A stretch of 64,000 bases of DNA from Melanocharis versteri. Its lineage: Eukaryota; Chordata; Aves; Passeriformes; Melanocharitidae. A program made the position numbers and the translations under genes. Position 1 is the first letter of the stretch; every line of letters starts with the position of its first letter. This document shows, in pieces, positions 50,067-62,000 of the stretch. Where the stretch lies: contig VZTG01002058.1 of NCBI GenBank assembly GCA_013397845.1, forward strand, positions 62,001-126,000. Reading direction: 5' to 3'. The notes below the pieces were generated by a model that made no database searches, was not told the origin of the DNA, and saw nothing but the letters and a program-made list of their open reading frames with translations.

Positions 50067-51020
50067 GTGCTTTTTATTCAAATATATATGGTTTTCAAAC
50101 TATGATTGCATGCTGCTGGGTATGCCTTAAACTGTAAATAAGACTGTCAAAATGTCTCTTCACAGTTAGACCTCATAAAAATAATCAGACCATAAACATG
50201 TGGTGTTCTTTCTCCACATATATACAGTTACTATATAAAGTGAAAATCTTTCTTCCATTGTTCCAGACTTAAAATCCTCTGTATTATGGGTTAGAAATAT
50301 AGTATCTTTTAGTGGGTTCTTTGTATGCGTTTTTATGTACATTGGTGTATGCCAGTATCAAAAAAAATAAATTTAAGAATACCAAGCATAGTTTCTCTTG
50401 ATTTTATAGACAGGTTGAATTAAAATATGACTGTAATTCCTATTTTTCAATATAATATTTTTAATTTGTTTTTATGTTTTTTGAGGGGAGTATTTTTGTA
50501 TTTTGGGGAGGTCTATTACAAGCGAGACCTCCAAGGTTCCTGAAAATAGTGTCAGCTTTTTAATTAGTCCTAAAATTACTTTGGGATGGGATTTGTTAGT
50601 GGGGGCAATTCTAGGAGACAAATAGCATCAGTGTATCAGTTATCACATATAATGTAAAAAGAAGACAGGGAAAATAGGATCCTCAGATTATTTCTTTTAC
50701 TATATCTATGCCTTGATTGCTGGGCTCAGTTCAACTCCAGAAATATTGTTACCACTTAGCTATTACCCTTTTAAGACCAAGATTACAACACACCTATTAG
50801 TTGTTTGGGCAGCGAGAAGTGAAAGGGATAATTTAAAACATTTCTAAAAGACTAGAATTTATATCCTGATATTGAGAATTGATACTTCTCCAAAGTGTCA
50901 GGAAGACCAAATGAAAGACTATAGATAGTAACATTTTCTCAATATGTCACCTGTCAAATTTGATTTTTTAAAAAGCACTCTGTTTTAAATTTAAGCATAT
51001 TTATTGTGCTTCCTTTGTTT

Positions 51021-51113
51021 AAAAAAAAACCAAAAACAACAAAACAAAACCAAAAAAACAACATCCCCCCCCCCAAAATAATTTAAAAAAAAAAACCCAA
51101 CAAAAACCAAACC
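51021..51113. repeat. A/C-rich low-complexity tract with a C run
   Basis: Poly-A interrupted by CC and CAAA units, with a C10 run near 51065-51074. It is similar in character to the tract at 11.9 kb. Confidence 0.85.
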
Positions 51114-51250
51114 TGTAAAATGAACTGCAGATTAGCATAGCAATATATTGCTTTTAGATCTAAATGTTAAACACCAGAATCTCAAAATCATTTGCCTGGT
51201 ATTTCATGATCCTGCTTGGAATCTGATATGGTACAAAAGATGAAATTTTT

Positions 51251-51368
51251 ACACATCCAGACTGGACAAATTAGATGATAAATTCCAAAGCAGAAGACTT
51301 ACTTTATAAATTTATACACATCCAGACTGGACAAATTAGATGATAAATTCCAAAGCTGAAGACTTACT
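51251..51368. repeat. Two-copy direct repeat, 65-bp period
   Basis: Bases 51251-51307 beginning ACACATCCAGACTGGACAAA recur at 51316-51368 with essentially one substitution (CAGAAG versus CTGAAG). A short AT-rich spacer makes the period 65 bp. There is no N at the junction, and the single difference argues for a genuine recent tandem duplication. Confidence 0.88.
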
Positions 51369-53473
51369 ATATAGAACTCTATTCTGAACATTAAGCAGTT
51401 TCAGATTCTGTTTCAGACATTGTGCAGATACTTTACAAGTAAGAAGATATGAAGCCAAGAGGGTGTTTCAGGTTTTTTTTTTCATTTTACATAGCTGACA
51501 ACTTTCCATGAAAAAAACAAACAAAGAAACAAATAGACAAAGATCATTAGAAAACTGGTCAAATGATTAGCAGAAAAGCAATAGGCTGAGAGCTGCTTTT
51601 TCATAGGTGCTGCAGATTTTAGTTTACATAAAATAGAGCACTTAGCTTTGTATTCCATTTATTTTCATCACTACTGAATAGGGACTAGTATTTTCAGTCT
51701 GCCAGTAATGTTTCAGGAATAAATATTGATACTTAAGTGATAGTATGCAGATATCTGTGTATCTTCAGATAAGCCAATGTATAGAATAGGTCAGTAAATC
51801 CTGCATATGTTTCCGTCTTATACTTCAACAGTGACATAAATAAATTGAAGATATCATTAAAAGTATCAGTTGTATGTATGATTATACCCTGGAAAATTAA
51901 AATAAAGTTAATATTATAAGATTACATTTTCTTGCGGTTCACAAAGTAGAACGGTTCAGGCTTTTTCCCTTGAAAATACTTTCCAGTGCCTTGCCAGTAG
52001 CGCGTTTCCAATGGGAGAATCACCCTCTCTGGTTGGCTGAAGCAGATTTTTTCCCCGTATCGGGCTAGATGTGGACTTTTCATGAACAGAAACAACCTAT
52101 TTTTGTGATGTGAGCTGGCCTCAAAAATGTATTATTCATAGAGCAGGGTTCTTCACAAGTAATGAAAGCTTGGGCTAGTACTGCCGCTGGTGAAAGCACT
52201 GTTTGTATGGGGAATTTTTTTCTTCATAAAAATACACATATCCTTTTTTTAATCTGTTTGCCTCCAGATGCAGGACAAACACATTACTCAAGAAAAAATT
52301 ATGCTTATCCACAGTCTCAGAGAGAAGGGTACTGTCTGGATGGAGACAGAGCTGACCACTGACTCTTACACAGCACACAGAATTGCTGTGGTATACATGC
52401 TACACCTGCTTAAATCTCAGAAGTTGTGTGCATCTGTGCAGTGCAAGAGATACCTTACAAATGATTAATTTTGAATCCCATCACAATATTCAACATACAA
52501 AAATGTCAGCAGTCAATTATTTGCTCAATTCTGTTATGGTCTCTGTTTCTGTTACAATTTGTCCTTGGCAAAAATACAGACAGTGCTTTAATTATAAATT
52601 TATTATTTTGAAGAAAAATGCTGTAATTTTGAGTGTACTTTTTTGCATTATTCAGAAAATTTAAGTATCTTGACAGTGTTAATAGGACTGAGGACAAAGT
52701 AGCTCTTTGGTGGTAACACTTCTAAATTATCTTAAATTGAGCTTAATTGACAAAGCTATCTAATACTATTTTAATTTTTTTAATTGGCAGTGTCATTAAG
52801 CTTTCAAATACACTGTCTCCATAACTGTTCCAGTTTACTTCTGTTATCTTAAAAAAGTAAAAATAAGAAAGAACACCTAGTTTTGTTGTTTTCAAGGCCT
52901 TATAATTCCACTTTAGTTTGTTTGAAAACTTAAGTGTGAAAATATGAAATGTAAGTAGGTGAAAATATAACATATATTATACCTTTCTGATTGTGTAAAT
53001 TCTATTATGTAGAAAATATGCATTTGATGTGATAGAATGAAGCCTCTCTCTTCAGTATGTTAGAAATAGCAATTTAAATTGCAATCCATTGTATAACTCT
53101 ACTTGCTTTATGTTTCTGTGACAAGTCTGCAGTAAGACACAGAACTCTGACTCTTAAAAAACTCCAAGAAAGCTCTTATTCAAAAGCCTATACCAGACCA
53201 ACTGGGCAATTCATCTACTGAAAGATCCTGACATTTTGTTGAACATGAAGAGCCAGGGCATTTCTGCAGCAGAGAAGAGAAACAGTTCATTACAAGAAGG
53301 TAAAGCAGATGTTTAAGGAACACGTAATCTCTTGTCAACATGATCACTTTCAAGTCTTCAATATTTTCTCAATTTTTAATGTGTTTATCTACATAGGGCA
53401 TGCAAGGCACAGATTTTTTCTTCTCTTGTGCATTGAACACGCTTCCTATAAGCAGAAGCTGGGTTATGGACAG

Positions 53474-53546
53474 AAATATTATATATTTTAAATAATATAT
53501 TATATATATTATTTAATAATAATACATAATTTTTATATATTTTTTA
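53474..53546. repeat. AT-only tract with palindromic TATATAT segments
   Basis: Almost pure A/T for about 70 bases, with ATATTATATATTTTAAATAA-type self-complementary segments. It could extrude cruciforms. Confidence 0.75.
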
Positions 53547-55047
53547 AAGTTAAAAGCAAAGCAAAGCAGCAAGTTTGTATCATCAAAAAGATTTTGTCCA
53601 CTACAGCTTTCAGTCAGAACTGCTGCATGCAGTAGCTTCTCAGTAAACCAGGAAACTGTAGCTATTTCGGCATTACATTAAGCTAATATTTTCCTTCCCA
53701 CTGTTACATAATAACACTGAAAAACAGTCAACTTGTTTATACAAACTTATCTGAGAGATCTCTTCCTTTAAGCAGTAAGGCCTAGTGACTGTGGAAGGTC
53801 TTTTTCTGAGTGAGTAGAGTTTGCCTGGTTTTGGTTTCTTTGCCTATCTTGCTTAATAAAAAAATATATAAGCAGATTTGTACAGTTTCTATTCTGAATT
53901 ATTGAACTTCATAAAACTGGGCTAGTGGTACAGGCTATTAGTTGCACAAGGAAACTTGTGTTACTATCTCATTAAGCTTCTTTTCCCATTTACCAAAGTC
54001 TTGCTAGCACAGGAGAAACTCTTTTCCACGTCGAAATATTCACCAAACACGTTCTATTTTCTGGCATCCTTAAGTATAAAATTTTCACACAGCACATTAC
54101 AGATAACATTAGATACTAAAACCTCCGACCAGAAAGTTTCTTCCCATCTGCATGAAACCACAACAAAGATACATGTTATGAAAGTGTAATTTTGTAGCTC
54201 GTACATGCACAAAGCTGATTTAAATGAGGTTTCAGGGGCACAGTAATCTGAGTATATTGTGTAGTTGTGTTAAGATAAAGGACCAAATTTTTAGTAAAAG
54301 ACCTGAATTCTTTTCCCATCTGTTTCTGTAGACCTGCTGCTTAACTCAAAAAATTCCATTTGAAAATTCCTGCGAAAAGCAGGGAGAGAAAATATTGTTA
54401 TATACATTATTTTATGATCGGTGTACTATTTTCAGAAGCTTCCGAAAAAATAACACTTGTCATTTGAGAGCTGCAGCTGTTAGTCTGTTGAGACATAGAG
54501 GGGATGGGGCAGATATTGAATTATTCATGGAGGCTACTGCGATAGTTGACAGAAGTTCATCAGCTAATTCCCCTACTCCATTATGAACTTTCTTTCAAAT
54601 TCAGTCAGGCTACAGGGGTAAAAGCTGTTACTTTTAATAATCATGCTACCAGAAGCTTCATAAACTGTATCTATCCCATAAGGTTTCAGTTTCAAGGAAG
54701 TTATTTACTGTTCATTGGGGGCTGAAAAGTGCTTAATTTTTAATACTTTAATTCACAGATAATGTGAATAATCTGATATGCTTTCAAAATGTAACTTTTA
54801 CAAAAATGTTTTCAAAATGCGTGTAATCTCTTTTTTTACCTTAATTCAGTTTGATATTTTAATTTATATGCATATTTAAGTTTTTTGTGATTTATGAACA
54901 CAAAGAGGTTTTGTGTACTGTTACTTACAACATATTTTTCAGTTTATAGGCCAATTCAACACGTGTAAATGCAAGAAAGTCTTAGTTTGCTCAAGCGTGA
55001 GGAAATCAAGTACTTTATATTCCAAATGCTAATTCTCTTGCTTGCAT

Positions 55048-55112
55048 GAAGGAGCTGAACTAGATGATCTCCAGAAGTTCCTTCCAACCTTAAGTATTCT
55101 GGGATTCTGGGA
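55048..55112 (+). mobile_element. CR1 LINE 3' terminal fragment
   Basis: GGAGCTGAACTAGATGATCT, CCAGAAGTTCCTTCCAACCT, then ATTCTGGGATTCTGGGA, a diverged CR1 terminal repeat. The middle part is a near-standard CR1 tail motif. Only the last 65 bp or so are retained, + orientation. Confidence 0.92.
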
Positions 55113-55639
55113 GAAGCCAACTATTTTGTGGTGCAGGCTGTCGGAGTAATGATAAAATATTTTATGCTTCTGCAAAGTATAAAATACTGACATTCACGGT
55201 TAGTGGCAGACACCAAAATCATGTTGTGAAGTGAGTGCTCATGGTGGGTATTGCAGGAATGTTAAATATCAAAGACTTTGTCCCTGTTTGAGCGAAAAGG
55301 GGCTGGGTGACTCTCACACAAGGGATTCCAGAAATGTAGCTCTTCTTTTCACATACGCAGTATTGTCAGCTCTCTCTGCCTTGGCCACAGCAAAAGCACA
55401 AATCTTACCATCATGTATTTGTTTTCTTTAGGAGATTTCTCTCTCTTTTTACACATTACTACAGTTGATTTGGGGATTTGAGAGCAGTAGGAAGTTGTAG
55501 TAAAAATTTCTTACCCGGTTCATCCCCCTCTCCTCTGTGGAGATTTCTGCAGTGAATGAGATTGAAAAATGTCTGTTCAGTGGTGTGCTTGATGCAGACA
55601 GTGCCCTTATTTATCCTGTGATGACCTAATAGCAGCAGC

Positions 55640-56050
55640 ACATGCCCTTTTGATGGAGAGGATTATTGTAATTCCCTCCTAGAAAGGCTTTCAGCAGCTC
55701 AGCTCTGTCACTTGCAGCCTGTTCAGAATGCAGTGACACACTTCCATTCTGTCTTGAGCAAGTACAATCCTCTGCCTTGTACCTTCACTCATTTACTTTA
55801 TCTGCTATGAAGTAGCTGTTTGATTTTAAAATTTGCTGTCTTAGTTTTAAAATCCTTAATGGTTTAGATCTTGGCTATTTTCAAAAACTCCTCCACAAAT
55901 ATCATCTTGACAGATATCACCACCCCCACAGCACATTTTAGGAATCTCAGCATCACATCTTAGGTTGGCAAGTTATGTCCTTTGCCGTGATAGGCCTTCA
56001 GCTAAGGAACTCCTCCAGGAAATCTGTCTTATCAGAATCCTTATCAGAAA
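55640..56050 (+). mobile_element. Ancient CR1/L2/L3-group LINE relic (RT polyprotein C-terminus)
   Basis: Translated motifs occur in the family order. D-Y-C-N-S-L-L begins at 55661 and continues to L-Q-P-V-Q-N-A. Next, F-D-F-K-I-C-C-L-S-F-K-I-L-N-G-L begins at 55819, followed by G-Y-F-Q-K-L-L. Finally F-A-V-I-G-L-Q-L-R-N-S begins at 55981, the equivalent of the family's F-S-V-A-A-P-R-L-W-N-S. These are the recurrent blocks of the region after the reverse transcriptase in CR1/L2/L3-type LINEs. Frame changes separate the first block from the later ones, and in-frame stops occur, for example after C-A-C-A-G-C-A-C-A-T-T-T in the DNA. It is much older than the CR1 tail about 0.6 kb upstream. The exact family cannot be set by eye. 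Confidence 0.75.
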
Positions 56051-59000
56051 ACATTAAAATTAAATATACATTCTTGACTACTTTTTTTTTAATCCGTTCT
56101 TATTGCTCAGTGTAATTCCTATTAGGACTATATTTATTCCTGTTCCTCTCAGTAAGTCTTGAAGTTGTTCTTTCAAATTTTATTTTTCCCTTTTTTCCCT
56201 TCAAATTTTATTTTCCCTAAGCATTCCACTGATGTAGTTAAGGATAGTTACTTCTTAATGGTGTTTCATGTTTCATGTCAAGAGCATGAACTTTTTTGTG
56301 TAAACATAAACAGTATGTCAATATAATTGTTTACTAAATAATACACAGGCTGTTTTTACATTTAATGTATTTCTACAAATTGCATTTGAATCTTTATTCC
56401 TCTTCTTTACAAGGAATTAGCACTTTCTTCTTCGTATTATGCATTGTAAGTCACTAGGCATAAGCTGTACAAAGCTGTAGATGGAAAGGAATCCTCTTGT
56501 CTGCTTGTCCTGCTGTCCATCTTGTTACTTCTATTATTGTCCCTGTAATTATGGTGAGATGTTTACAGCTATGTTAGTGTCGTGCCTAATTTTCTTCGTA
56601 GGTGATAAAGGAATAAGACTATGTTTGTAGAAGCTTAGACTAGATGCCAAATGTTAATGGCTTCAGTGAGGTCAGATAGATTCTGCACTTGTGGACATTC
56701 ATGAAGTATTTTGTACAAGACATAGGGCTATTTTCTTCAGTTCCATGTCTGAATTTTCAGTCTAATAGTTCATAACCTGAATTGAGTTGTGTAATTTGTT
56801 GGGACACTTTTTACCAAGTTGCTCCCAATACTGTTCCGTGCACTGATAGTACCCCCCTTCACCTGAATACAGTACTGTATTTAGATGCACGAAACTTGAA
56901 TGCATCAGAAGTTTATTAACTGCAGGAAGGATTGAAGGATTGAAGGATTTGTTTTACCATCTCTCACAAAGTCATTGATTTCAGATTCTCATTGGCTTGC
57001 TTGACTCATTGGGATTCAGTAACAACATCTATGATTTTATTCATATTAACCATAACATATGTAATTAATCTTAGGTACAAGAAGAGTTCTGCAGCAAACT
57101 ATTCAAGTGCTTCAAATTAGGCATATACATTCATGCTTGTAGGTTTGGGGCTACAAGTGGTAGTACTGCAAAGACTTAAGCATTTGTTCAAGTTTACTAC
57201 TTTTGGATGTTGTACTAATGTCATAATTATTTTCATCAAGTAAAATGCTGCCCCATTATGACTTTGCCTGTTTGATGTGATGGTGTCCTCTTAAATAATT
57301 TTAAATCCCTTAAATTTTAAACTATCTCATGTGTGCAAGTTACTTAAATAATCTGATTTAAATGATCAGAATTCAGAATGTTTTCTAGACTGCATTATTA
57401 CAAAATGAAAGCTAGTCTGAAGTGGGGGAAAAAGGTTGTTGGTATATGGTTTCTTCTTCTTACATCAAATCTTACAAATTTGTAATTTTCAGAAAAAAAG
57501 AAAAAAGGAAGTGGAGGAAGTTGACATGCATACCTGAAGCTAACTTCATTACATTTAGATCTTCCTAAATTTTACTTCAGTGTAAACTCCTTGCTCTCTA
57601 AGATTAGCAAATGGATGACTCTTAAATTTTTTTTTGGTCTTGTTGTTTTTCGTAGTCTTCCAATAGATTACTGTCAATGGCAATACCAAGGAATATTTTA
57701 GCCCAAATAATTCTCGAAACAATTTAAAAGTATTACGTATTATTAAGCTGGGAATTTACAAATCCTCATTACTGGATAGTCTTCAGGGTAAATTACTCCT
57801 AATCATTAGGCCTTGAAACACGATCTCAGTAGAATGTGGTTTTTTTAATAACACTGGTTCCTATGAGCAAATTTTATTGTGGCATCATGGAATACCATGG
57901 TTTTGCTTATGATTTATTCTCCCTAGATACAAAACGATAAAAGAGATGTGTTAATCTATTTTTATTCAAAGTACAGAAATAGTTCTATTACAGTTCAGGG
58001 ATTGAATAACCAATATTAACATACTACTTGTTCTTAGTCATGCTATACCTGATGCTCACAGTGAGAATATTGATCAATTACTGGGAAAGATATACAGCAT
58101 ATTTTACATATTTATTCATTGCTAAATATTACCTTCTTCTGTTTCAGTGTACCCCAAAACACTGCTGAAAATCAAAAGTGTAAAACTAATACATTCAATA
58201 ATAGGTAATGTATTTCAGTGCTGGTTGCAACTTTGTGCTAGAAAAAGACACTGAGATGACTTAAACTTATCCTTAAAGGATGACAATATTTTATATTATT
58301 TTTCCCTCTTGTTTGGATACTTAGGTCACTTTTCTGGGATTTATGCCCTACATACATATGGATTTATACTACTAAGAAAGAAGTGTGTCAGAATGCAAAA
58401 TTTATCTCAAACTGAAGGGAAACTCTTACTTGATTACCTGTTTTTCAGCATGCAGTTAGAAAGTAGCTGTTAGGCAGTACAGAAAGGAGAAAGACGCAGC
58501 TTATCTTGCTTGTCTGACACTTACTGGTCTGTGTCTGATAACCCAGGCTGACTCTGACCTTAGCAGCGTTGTAAAAGTAATCTTTATGAGAGGATGAATT
58601 TTACAATATCTCTAATATATTAAAAAAAAAAAAGCCATTTCTTTAACAAACGAATACATATTTTATTTTTTCTTCATATCTTGAACCAATGTATTTGGAC
58701 TAGCATCTGCCCAGGATGTTAAATTAAATTCTCTGTATCTCATTTTATCCTAGTCCTTACTGTAGCACCCTGAGACTCGATGAAGTGCATAAGTAAAGGT
58801 TTCTTCTGAAGTCTTTTTCTGTCGTTAATTTTAACATGTTCAGATTGTGTTGCATAGTGACCTAAAGCCGGAATATTGCATTAGGATTAAAAACATGGCA
58901 TCAGGGATGTATTTTTAGTCTATTTGAGATGAACTAAAATTATGAACTTTTCCCCTTTACCAAAAGAAATGCTCTTCTGAGCAGGTAGGATAAAAGTAGA

Positions 59001-62000
59001 GGTGCCATGAGCTTTGCCATGAGTTCAGATACTAAGGTGGAAGACACCAGAAAAGTCAGATGACTGAATAAATCAGAGTTGTTTGATTGCTTAAAGATCT
59101 ATGTGTTTGATTCTAATGGAAGCTTCATCTCTTCAGGACATTGCATATAATGTTCATTTAAACTCCAGTTTTACTTAAATATGTACAAAAGTAGGAACAT
59201 TATTGCACACTTTCAAAGTGTTTTCCTTTTCTCTTTCATTTTATGTAGCAAATGTATTTATCTTTTACGGATCGCAAAAGTGAAACAAGATACACGTGCA
59301 TGGAGGCAAAAAGTCAAAACAGAGATTGTAAGCTGTAATATGAGCAAGGTATCAACCTGCTTCATAATCTCAGGTCAAATCGCTGAAAAGCAGCAAGAGG
59401 TTAAAAGTGAACTCCAGTTGTAGAACGTATTTTCTGAAGAGCTGTGCTAATCTTTAAAAATCTTAGGCTTACTAAAGACAGCAAGAGCAAAATGTTACAC
59501 TTCAGCATTATCAGATTTTCAGTTACAGAGACTACACAGTCACTCCTAAAATGCAAACTAGGAATTTTTTCATGATTTCCCAGCTGACAGAAGGGAAAAA
59601 GGATGTAGAACTAAATCATTTATTACCGATCATTATTCCATGCACAGGGAAGAATTAAAAGAATCCACTGCAACAGGTGCACAGCAGTGTTGAGATGAGC
59701 CAATATTTCTATGCAATGCACATGTTTACCCTTCACACATCTTGGTTTCATAATGCATATGACATGTGATCCTACTGAACAGCTACAAACCTCACAGCCA
59801 TGACACTGGGCCTGCTTTCTGCAGTAAAATGTAAAAGGTCTAGCAGTAGTCAAAACCATGTGACAATTTATGTTAATATTCATTGTGAATTTCACAAAGG
59901 ATTCAAGTCTATAATACTTATAAAATATCAATCTCACAACAGATATTGACTAAAATATATGTAATTTCTTGCTAATGATCTTAATGTACTGAGTATGTAG
60001 TACCATATTTTTCACCAAGTTACTTTTCTTTCAGTGAGATCAGGCTCAAAATATACCCTGTTTGCATGTAATTTTAGGTCTTACTGTATTCCAAAATGAT
60101 TTTTACTCTGTCAAGTAAAAAGTTTCACACATTTCATTTGAAAGATGGCCAAAATTTTGGGAGAAAACTCCATAAAAATATAACCAAATATATCACTACC
60201 TTCTCATACAGATTTGACAGCAAACCAGAATCCAAAATGTAATGATGAATTATTTTGTATGAGTGAATTCTGCCCCCTGCACCTTGGAAAATGGAAGACT
60301 AATTTGGTTGATTACAAGCTATAATTTCAGGCAAAAGAAGTACAGCCAGTAGAAAACATTAAACAATCTACTCAAAATCAGTGTTGGTATTTGACAAAAC
60401 TGGGCAGAGACTCAGCCTTGGAAAGATAATTCTAGATTTATTCAGACAATGCTCAAGAATTAAATATTGTCATTACTTTAGGTTTAATCCATTGTTTTCT
60501 TCATGGCATTGTTATAGTCATCCATAAGCTGGTATTTCCAAAAGCTCCATGCTGTAATCAATTTTATCAGAATGTAGATATTCATTTCACTTTCAGGGGG
60601 AGGTGGATGCAAAAAGTTCATGTCTTCATTAATCTTTATTAATTTTAAAGTAAGTTTTTATAAGCATTTTTTCTGTGTTACTTTTCTAGAAAAGTAAAAG
60701 AGAAAGGCTTTGCTCACTTCAGATATGTTGAAATTCCTGTTAATGAAAAAGCTCTCTAATTGCATATGAAATAGGCCTTTACACAACCTACTATAAGAAA
60801 AATATGAGCAAGGAACACCGTAGTTCATCTGACTCTGAAAGCAGAGCACCTCAAACAGGACAAAATATTATTAAATCTGTTTGAACCAAAAAGCAAAGAG
60901 TGTCTTCTTCTTTAGCTGCACTAAAATGTGTATGGCAGAACAATGATCCAGGATGGAATTTGGCCAGGATGTTAGGCACATGAAAATCGTTGTAGAATTA
61001 ATTGCTATCTTTAACATTCTCAGTTATCAGGATCTTGGTTGTAATTCGTTAGTACCACACTCTTTTCTGTTAGCGTAGTACCTTCAAAATATCATTGGTT
61101 GAAATGTTTTTATTACCTATACAGGTTTGGAGTCTTATGACTGGAGGCCCATTATTTAACCTGTTATTCTTTTTACTGTTGGAGTTTACCGGCAGATACT
61201 GTCCCTGTCCTAAAGAATATATAAATCTGACCCTGACTGACCCTGATTAGTTTGTGAGAATCAACAGGATCACAGCACGTGCTGGTTTGACTGTAGCAAC
61301 TTGAGGAAGTGTCTTTTTCACTAATCAGAGTGACCATACACCATACAGTTTTAGAGTATTTGACACCTCTTTGAGGTTGACAAGTCTGAAAAAGATGAAC
61401 ATCTAATCTCACCCTCTTACATGGCAGCGGAGCATGGCTCTGACTTACAGTTTAAGAAACAAGCAAATATTACTACTCTCCTGAATGGTTACCTGTCTTG
61501 ATGCAGAATATGCTTTGTCTGTGGCAGGTGCAAAGCCTGCTTAATTTTGAAAGTACCCTTACAGTCTATTCCAGGTAGTGTCTGACTCTCTGTTCTTGCT
61601 GCTCTTCTGCTTTTTATCAGATAAGTCAGGCTGAGTGGAGTGAGCTGTGGTTTTAAAACTTTGTACTTTAAATCCATCTAAAACCAGCCTACAATGGACA
61701 TGACGCTGTACATCATGATGAGTGTATTTTTCATTGATAAAGGGAAATGAGTGATGCAGTGGCTTAACCAAATTTGCAAAAGCATGCACAATGTCATATT
61801 TCCAAGCTTTTTTAGCAGACAAGGTATTGTACAGTGAGATTGACAACTACCAGTCTATACACACATGAATTCATACCACAAATTCTTTCATATGTCTTGT
61901 CAGTGGTTATTTCTACAAAATCATGCAGCAGTGGGATTTCCAGAAACAACCTCATGTAGATTTGCTGCAAGCTCTATTTATCCCTGCAAGGGGTTTCAGC

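Noticed and set aside
60265..60285. CTCF-core-like CTGCCCCCTGCACC
   Set aside because: Only the central core fits the consensus; flanking positions mismatch, so it is not reported as a site.
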